DNA of 64,000 nt from Micromonospora sp. WMMD1128 (GTDB lineage: Bacteria > Actinomycetota > Actinomycetes > Mycobacteriales > Micromonosporaceae), in NCBI RefSeq assembly GCF_027497235.1, contig NZ_CP114902.1:4428001-4492000 (forward strand). The letters are read 5' to 3'. A program made the position numbers and the translations under genes. How positions within the stretch are numbered: position 1 is the stretch's first letter; each line of letters starts with the position of its first letter. Shown piece after piece: positions 59,251 to 64,000 of this stretch. The notes under the pieces are model-generated. The model saw only the letters and a program-made list of their open reading frames with translations, ran no database searches and was not told the DNA's origin.

Positions 59251-60180
59251 TCAGAACCGGCGCCGGTACTCGGCGGGTGGGACGCCCAGGACGCGGATGA
59301 AGGCGCGGCGCATCGCCTCGCTCGTGCCGTAGCCGCATCGGGCGGCGATCCGGTCGATACTGTCGTCATTCTCCTCCAGTAGGCGGCGGGCCGTTTCCAA
59401 GCGCACGCCGTCGACGTAACGGCCTGGAGTCTCGCCGACCTCTGCGGTGAACGCCCGGGCGAACTGCCGCGGTGACAGGCTGGCTCGCCCGGCCAGCGCC
59501 GGAACCCGGAGGTCGGCGTGCGGGTTGTCGGCGATCCACCGCTGCACCTCCCGCAACCCGGGACGGCTCGCAACCTGGGCGGAGAGCTGGGCGCTGAGCT
59601 GTGTCTGGTTGGCCGGGCGGCGCAGGAACATCACCAGGTGCCGAGCGATGGCCAGCGCGACATCACGGCCGAGGTCCTCCTCGACCAGCGCGAGCGCGAG
59701 ATCGATGCCGGCGGTCACGCCGGCAGAGGTGGCGATCGGCCCATCGCGTACGAAGATCGGCTCTGGATCGACCTGAACGTCGGGATACCGTCGTGCCAGG
59801 GTGCCGCAGACTCGCCAGTGACTGGTGGCCCGGCGTCCGGCCAGCAGCCCGGCCTCGGCCAGTAGAAACGCGCCGCTGCACACCGAAACCACCCTTCGCG
59901 CCCGCGATGCGTGCGCCCGCAGCCATTCCACGATCAATGGATCGATGTCTCGGGTGCCCTCGCCGCCCGGCACGACCACGGTGTCCAGTGGCGGCACGGC
60001 TGACAGGTCCGCGTCGGGTGTCAAGGTGAGGCCGCTCGACGTGCGTACCACCTCGCCGTCGGTGCTGGCGGTCGTGACCCGGTACGCCGACCCAGCGCCC
60101 GCGAACACCTCCAGCGGGCCGGTCACGTCGAGACTCTGCACACCTGCGAACAGCAGGATCAGCACGTTACGACCGGACAT
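59251..60180 (-). CDS. GlxA-type AraC family regulator with DJ-1-like domain
   Basis: The 309-residue protein has an N-terminal DJ-1/PfpI-like sensor domain (NVLILLFAGVQSLDVTGPLE, VSVCSGAFLLAEAGLL) and a C-terminal AraC helix-turn-helix pair (SLSPRQFARAFTAEVGETPG; GYGTSEAMRRAFIRVLGVPP). It forms a tight pair with the DJ-1 gene at 58602 and probably regulates it in response to the substrate. ATG 60180 begins MSGRNVLIL. Confidence 0.92.
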   Translation of the reverse strand: MSGRNVLILLFAGVQSLDVTGPLEVFAGAGSAYRVTTASTDGEVVRTSSGLTLTPDADLSAVPPLDTVVVPGGEGTRDIDPLIVEWLRAHASRARRVVSVCSGAFLLAEAGLLAGRRATSHWRVCGTLARRYPDVQVDPEPIFVRDGPIATSAGVTAGIDLALALVEEDLGRDVALAIARHLVMFLRRPANQTQLSAQLSAQVASRPGLREVQRWIADNPHADLRVPALAGRASLSPRQFARAFTAEVGETPGRYVDGVRLETARRLLEENDDSIDRIAARCGYGTSEAMRRAFIRVLGVPPAEYRRRF

Positions 60181-60361
60181 GCACACAGCCTGATGCCTCG
60201 CCCCGGTGGCAGCAACGTCGTAGATCCCACCTTTCCTGCCGTGGCAAACGCCGACCTGCGCGCCCTGGGGTGGCGAGGTCGCGGCTGGCGGTAGCTCGAA
60301 TGGCCCGGGGCCAGGTCCATGCGGCGCGCAGGACAAAGACCAAGGAGCGTGTGAATTCTGT

Positions 60362-61801
60362 TCACCAGTCGTCGACGGCGTGCAGGCGGACGACGCCGTC
60401 GCGAGCCCCAACGGCCAGCGTGGCGCCGTCGGGTGCGTATTCGAGTGAGGTGACCGGGCCGAACCGACCGTCGAAGGTGTGGACCAGAACGCCGTTGCTG
60501 GCGTCGAAGATCTGTATCCGGCCGTCACCGTCGTACGCGGCGATGCTGTTTCTGATCAGTGGGTTGAACGCGATGACCGTCGAGCGGGCATCGCTGCGAA
60601 GGAAGCGGACCGGACGGCCGTTGCTGGCGTCCCAGATGCCCGGCGGTGCGCCCGCCGCGGCGACGGCGAGAGTGTTTCGGGTCAGCGGGTCGAACCGGAC
60701 CGAGGTTACCCGTGCCGGAATCTGTTCGCCGACGCTGACGCGTGCGCCGTTGCTGCTGTTCCAGACCTCTAGGGCACCGTCGCCACCGACGGCCAGGTGG
60801 CCCTCATTGTGGCAATCGAAAGCCAGGGCGGTGATGTCGGTCAGTCCGGTGTGGAGTTCCCGGACGAGTTGGCCGGTGTCCGTCTGCAGGATCCGGATCG
60901 TTCCGCTCTCGCCGACGGTGGCGACGATCCCTCGTCGGCGCGGATCGAACGCGAAGATCATCCTGTCCTCGGCTGCCTGTCCTGTGATGCTGAGTACGGG
61001 TTTGCCGGCGGTGGTGTCCCAGAGCCGGAGCAGGCCGTTTGTGCCGGCGGTCGCGAGGATGTTGCGGTTCAGCGGATCGAACTGCACGTCAGTGACCTGC
61101 TCATCACCGGTGATGAGGGTATGGCGCCGCACGACGGTGTGGGTGTCCCAGACCTCTACCACACCGCCGGCACCGGTGATGGCGATGTTCCCGGCGGCGA
61201 ACTTGCCGAACGGGCTGAAGGCCACAAGCGTCACCGCAGCCGGCCTGGCGACACGGATCTGGTTGGTGGTGGTGGTGCGGAGACCCGTCAGTGTGCCCGG
61301 GCGCGGCGCGATCATGCCGAGCAGCACCAGGGCTACTGCTGTCACCGCCAGCAGTACCGGTCGTCGTGCCCGCCGTAGCAGCCTGGCAGTGGTAGGTGCC
61401 CGATGCCGGATGTCCGGCCGGTCCCCGAGGGGGAAGCTGTCATCGTCGGGGTCTTCACCGGGTTCTCGGGCCGTTGCCTGCCCCGCCGGGGCGGGGTGCC
61501 GATGCGGCGACGGCGGCGTGCCGCGGGCGTTGTCGGATGCGGCAGCACGCGCCTTCTCCCAGCGCTCGGTCCACTCGGCCGGATCGCCGCCGCACGCCCA
61601 CACGTACGCCTCGACCGTCTCCCACCGCGGTACGTGGTCACCGCCCGCGGCCTCCGCCAGTGCGGTCCGGGAGCGGCCGGTCCGCCGAGCCATCTGCAGG
61701 TACTTCGGGGAGCCGGCAGCGATCCGCAGGGCACGCAGCTCTGCCGCAAACGCGGCGGCGGGTCCGGAGGACGGGTCAAGGGGACGTTCCGTACGCGGCA
61801 T
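60362..61801 (-). CDS. HTH-transmembrane-WD40 protein
   Basis: The 479-residue protein has an N-terminal helix-turn-helix-like region (FAAELRALRIAAGSPKYLQM, ARRTGRSRTALAEAA), a linker, one membrane segment (ARRPVLLAVTAVALVLLGMI) and seven WD40-like repeats (VEVWDTHT, LRLWDTTA, IRILQTDT, LEVWNSSN, PGIWDASN, IQIFDASN, VRLHAVDD). It resembles actinobacterial XRE-WD40 fusions of unknown role. Start ATG 61801; the longer frame lacks family support. Confidence 0.8.
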   Translation of the reverse strand: MPRTERPLDPSSGPAAAFAAELRALRIAAGSPKYLQMARRTGRSRTALAEAAGGDHVPRWETVEAYVWACGGDPAEWTERWEKARAAASDNARGTPPSPHRHPAPAGQATAREPGEDPDDDSFPLGDRPDIRHRAPTTARLLRRARRPVLLAVTAVALVLLGMIAPRPGTLTGLRTTTTNQIRVARPAAVTLVAFSPFGKFAAGNIAITGAGGVVEVWDTHTVVRRHTLITGDEQVTDVQFDPLNRNILATAGTNGLLRLWDTTAGKPVLSITGQAAEDRMIFAFDPRRRGIVATVGESGTIRILQTDTGQLVRELHTGLTDITALAFDCHNEGHLAVGGDGALEVWNSSNGARVSVGEQIPARVTSVRFDPLTRNTLAVAAAGAPPGIWDASNGRPVRFLRSDARSTVIAFNPLIRNSIAAYDGDGRIQIFDASNGVLVHTFDGRFGPVTSLEYAPDGATLAVGARDGVVRLHAVDDW

Positions 61802-61929
61802 GCTACCCAGCGTGCAGATAGACCGTCGACTCGCGCAATAGACCGTCGTCACTGGCGACGTCCTCAGGGTGGCATACAAACAGGGCAGGTCGCGGCAATC
61901 CGATCGCGGCAACGTTCATAGGAGGCCGG

Positions 61930-62484
61930 ATGTCACTGATGCCCTTGGCTCGCATCGCTACCGCGGTGGCGACGCTCGCCGCGCTGCTGGCCGGCGCCCA
62001 ACCAGCAGTCGCACACGCCGCCGAGCAAGACGGCGACGTCCAGATGCCGGCGATGTTCGGCAATCAGCGCATCGATCTTGCCGGCGACTGGAGGGGTGCC
62101 CGAGTGTGCTCGGTGTGGCGGGCGCAGTCGCACGTCGAATGCTTCGCCGACCAGGCGCAGGCCGACCGACGAGCGGCCACCCTGCGAGGCACCCTTTCGG
62201 AGGCGCAGTTGCTGGCATCCTGCAGCACGCCGCTCAGGCTGTTCCAGGACGCCGACAGGAAAGGCCGAATGCTGCAGTATTTCGACCGTGGCTATTGGCA
62301 GAACATCCCGCTCGACTTCAACGACCAGATGTCGTCGTACCAAACCGGAAGCTGCACGTCGCACCTGGCTGAGCACTCCGGCGGCGGCGGCTACTGGTAC
62401 CCGGGGTATACCGGGCCGAACTACATCGAGTACTGGGTGGGTGCTACCTGGGACAACCGGGTCTCGTCGATCAAGAACGACTGA
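61930..62484 (+). CDS. Secreted beta/gamma-crystallin-like protein
   Basis: The 184-residue protein has a signal peptide (LARIATAVATLAALLAGAQP ending AHAAEQ) and a C-terminal region with the beta/gamma-crystallin pattern LRLFQDADRKGRMLQYFDRG followed by LDFNDQMSSYQ. Such domains bind calcium or act as inhibitors; function not assigned. AGGAGG five bases before ATG 61930 fixes the start. Confidence 0.75.
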   Translation: MSLMPLARIATAVATLAALLAGAQPAVAHAAEQDGDVQMPAMFGNQRIDLAGDWRGARVCSVWRAQSHVECFADQAQADRRAATLRGTLSEAQLLASCSTPLRLFQDADRKGRMLQYFDRGYWQNIPLDFNDQMSSYQTGSCTSHLAEHSGGGGYWYPGYTGPNYIEYWVGATWDNRVSSIKND

Positions 62485-62500
62485 CGCGTGCGGTGACCAG

Positions 62501-62540
62501 GCGACGCGGATCAGATGAGCCACATCTGGTCCGCGTCGTC
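62501..62540. terminator. Bidirectional terminator hairpin
   Basis: A long near-perfect inverted repeat (about 17-bp arms, 5-base loop) lies between the convergent crystallin-like and NmrA-like genes. Confidence 0.75.
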
Positions 62541-62615
62541 CGGCGAGCAAGCCGGTCACCGCATAGAGCGACAGTTCCGCGGGTTCTGCCACGGCATCAG
62601 TGTCATGCGGCTCTC

Positions 62616-63503
62616 TCAGGCGCCGTGTGACTCAGCCACTGCCGGCTTGACGTTTTCCAGGGCGAACTCATGGAAAGTGGTGGGCGTGGTGTTCTGGGCG
62701 GTTCTCGGGATGGCGTTGTTGATGCCACGTTCACCTGCCACATCCATGTCGATCATGGATTGGGCCATCGCCGCGGAGACGCCGCGGCCGAGGAGGAACT
62801 CCTTGACCGCGGCGCGGTCGAGGAGTTGGTACCGGATGGGCGTGCCGAGAACATCGGTGAGGATCGCGGCGATGTCGGCGTAGGACAGGTCCTCACCGCC
62901 GAGGGACTCGACCGAGTCCTGACCGGTCCAGTCACGGTTGAGCAGATGGCCGGCGGCGAGCGCCGCGATGTCCTTCGTCGCGATCCACGGCATGGTGAAG
63001 TCGGCCGGCAGCGTGCCGGTGACGGCCCCGCCTCCGATCGCGGCGGTCTGCCGGAGAATGTTGTCCATGAAGGTCGGCAGCGCCAGGGCGCGCACGTGCG
63101 CACCGGTGCTGCGCAAGAGGTCCTCCATGGCGTGCGAGGCCGACACGTGCCCGGCGTAGATCTGCGAGCCGCGCCCGAGTGCGGAGACGACCACGACGTG
63201 CGGCACGGCGTGGCGCACCACGGCGTCCGCGCCCGGGATCGAGGCGGAGACGTACGCCTCGTAGGGGCTGCTCGCGGTCGGGGCGGCCGGCATCAGCCAG
63301 AACAGGGCGTCGGCACCGGCGAGGGCGCGGTCCAGGGTGGCGAGGTCCTGGTGCGATCCGGTGACGACCTCTGCCCGCTCTCGCACGTCGGCGGGCAGTT
63401 TGCCCGGATCGCGGACGACGAGGCGGACCGGCTCGTCGTGGGTCAGCAGGGTCCGGACGAGCTTGCTGCCGATCTGCCCGGTAGGGGCGGTGACAACGAT
63501 CAT
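62616..63503 (-). CDS. NmrA-like NAD(P)-binding protein (second copy)
   Basis: The 295-residue atypical SDR starts MIVVTAPTGQIGSKLV and shares ADALFWLMP, VVVVSALGRG, RALALPTFMDNILRQ with the protein at 48670. It is divergent from a TetR regulator and was probably placed under its control. Likely an NAD(P)H-dependent reductase for quinones or electrophiles (inference). Confidence 0.88.
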   Translation of the reverse strand: MIVVTAPTGQIGSKLVRTLLTHDEPVRLVVRDPGKLPADVRERAEVVTGSHQDLATLDRALAGADALFWLMPAAPTASSPYEAYVSASIPGADAVVRHAVPHVVVVSALGRGSQIYAGHVSASHAMEDLLRSTGAHVRALALPTFMDNILRQTAAIGGGAVTGTLPADFTMPWIATKDIAALAAGHLLNRDWTGQDSVESLGGEDLSYADIAAILTDVLGTPIRYQLLDRAAVKEFLLGRGVSAAMAQSMIDMDVAGERGINNAIPRTAQNTTPTTFHEFALENVKPAVAESHGA

Positions 63504-63545
63504 GGATGATGACCCCCATCAGCATCGGGACGAAGTAAACTCGAC

Positions 63546-63558
63546 TGTACCGTATACA
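63546..63558. promoter_or_regulatory. Candidate TetR operator
   Basis: TGTACCGTATACA, an imperfect palindrome in the 69-base gap between the divergent NmrA-like and TetR genes, is AT-rich for this genome and well placed to control both. Confidence 0.4.
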
Positions 63559-63572
63559 TTGAGGTGGACGCC

Positions 63573-64000
63573 ATGGCCCGACGCGGGGAAGCACTGCGCG
63601 AGCACATCCTCGACACGGCGAAGGTCGCGTTCCTGGAGACCGGCTTCGAGCGAACCTCCATGGACGCGATCGCACTGCGGGCGGGAACCTCGAAGCGCTC
63701 CCTGTACGCGCACTTCCCGACCAAGGACGCGCTGTTCCTGGCGGTCGTCGCGCGCACCCGCGCCCTGTTCGCCGAACGCATGGGCATCCCCGCCGACTAC
63801 GCCGACGAACCGACGGAAGCAGCCGTCCGCTACTGCGGGCGCTTCGTGCAACTGCTGCGCTGGTCCTCGGTGGGAAAGATGGCGCGACTCGGCATCGCCG
63901 AGGCGGACCGGCTGCCGGACCTGGCAGCCGGACTCTTCGACGTCCTCTTCGGCGTCACGACCAGCAACCTCGCCGCCCACCTGGAGGGCGGATCGGGACT
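63573..64000 (+). CDS. TetR family transcriptional regulator (3' end outside window)
   Basis: From ATG 63573 the frame is open to the right edge (142 codons seen). The N-terminus is a TetR helix-turn-helix: REHILDTAKVAFLETGFERT, SMDAIALRAGTSKRSLYAHF, PTKDALFLAV. A GAGGTGG site precedes the start. It is divergent from the NmrA-like gene, its likely target. Confidence 0.9.
   Translation, partial: MARRGEALREHILDTAKVAFLETGFERTSMDAIALRAGTSKRSLYAHFPTKDALFLAVVARTRALFAERMGIPADYADEPTEAAVRYCGRFVQLLRWSSVGKMARLGIAEADRLPDLAAGLFDVLFGVTTSNLAAHLEGGSG

Overview
The window is very GC-rich, with strong G/C at third codon positions, many GTG starts and four-base GTGA stop/start overlaps. Together with a type VII secretion (T7SS/ESX) locus, SARP/AfsR-type regulators, a GH5-CBM2 cellulase and Ser/Thr kinases, this points to a filamentous actinobacterium, most likely in Micromonosporaceae (inference from style and content; no marker gene is present).

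Region 1 (1-34.7 kb) is one large T7SS locus built around a divergent promoter region at about 12.5-12.8 kb. Leftward run a YbaB/EbfC-like gene, a WXG100-like protein gene and a giant open frame (more than 3,750 codons, cut by the left window edge). The giant protein has a WXG100-like N-terminus, a very long Pro-rich linker, and two complete Rhs/YD-repeat modules in tandem with an unassigned domain between them and another at the C-terminal end. Rightward run two WXG100 genes, an acidic WXG100-like protein, a Pro-rich PPE-like protein, a small basic protein, eccC, eccD, eccB, a large protein with a degenerate ADP-ribosyltransferase-like C-terminus, a beta-helix/EccA-type AAA+ fusion, a second YbaB-like gene, a paralogue of the ART-like protein, and a receptor Ser/Thr kinase with a discoidin-like sensor domain. 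No mycosin (MycP) or EccE gene is in the window.

Region 2 (34.7-43.6 kb) is regulatory: two large translationally coupled SARP-AAA regulators, a small unknown protein, a LuxR-type regulator with an atypical receiver, and an FAD monooxygenase/MarR pair with a clear palindrome at the monooxygenase start.

Region 3 (43.6-50.7 kb) is accessory metabolism: secreted GH5-CBM2 endoglucanase, quinone-oxidoreductase-type MDR protein, the remnant of a SARP gene, acetamidase/formamidase, and a darcynin-like/NmrA-like pair divergent from a LysR regulator.

Region 4 (50.7-64 kb) holds a large membrane NACHT-bPH fusion, small secreted proteins, a secreted SMP-30-type beta-propeller next to a secreted Fn3-PQQ-type sugar dehydrogenase (flanked by two copies of a 31-bp near-repeat), a DJ-1/PfpI plus GlxA-type AraC pair, an HTH-TM-WD40 protein, a beta/gamma-crystallin-like secreted protein, and a second NmrA-like gene divergent from a TetR regulator that runs off the right edge.

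The most interesting system is the T7SS locus: the machinery sits beside what look like its own cargo (a double-Rhs polymorphic-toxin-like giant and several WXG100-type proteins with Y-x-x-x-D/E signals) and two ART-like proteins that appear to have lost catalytic residues.
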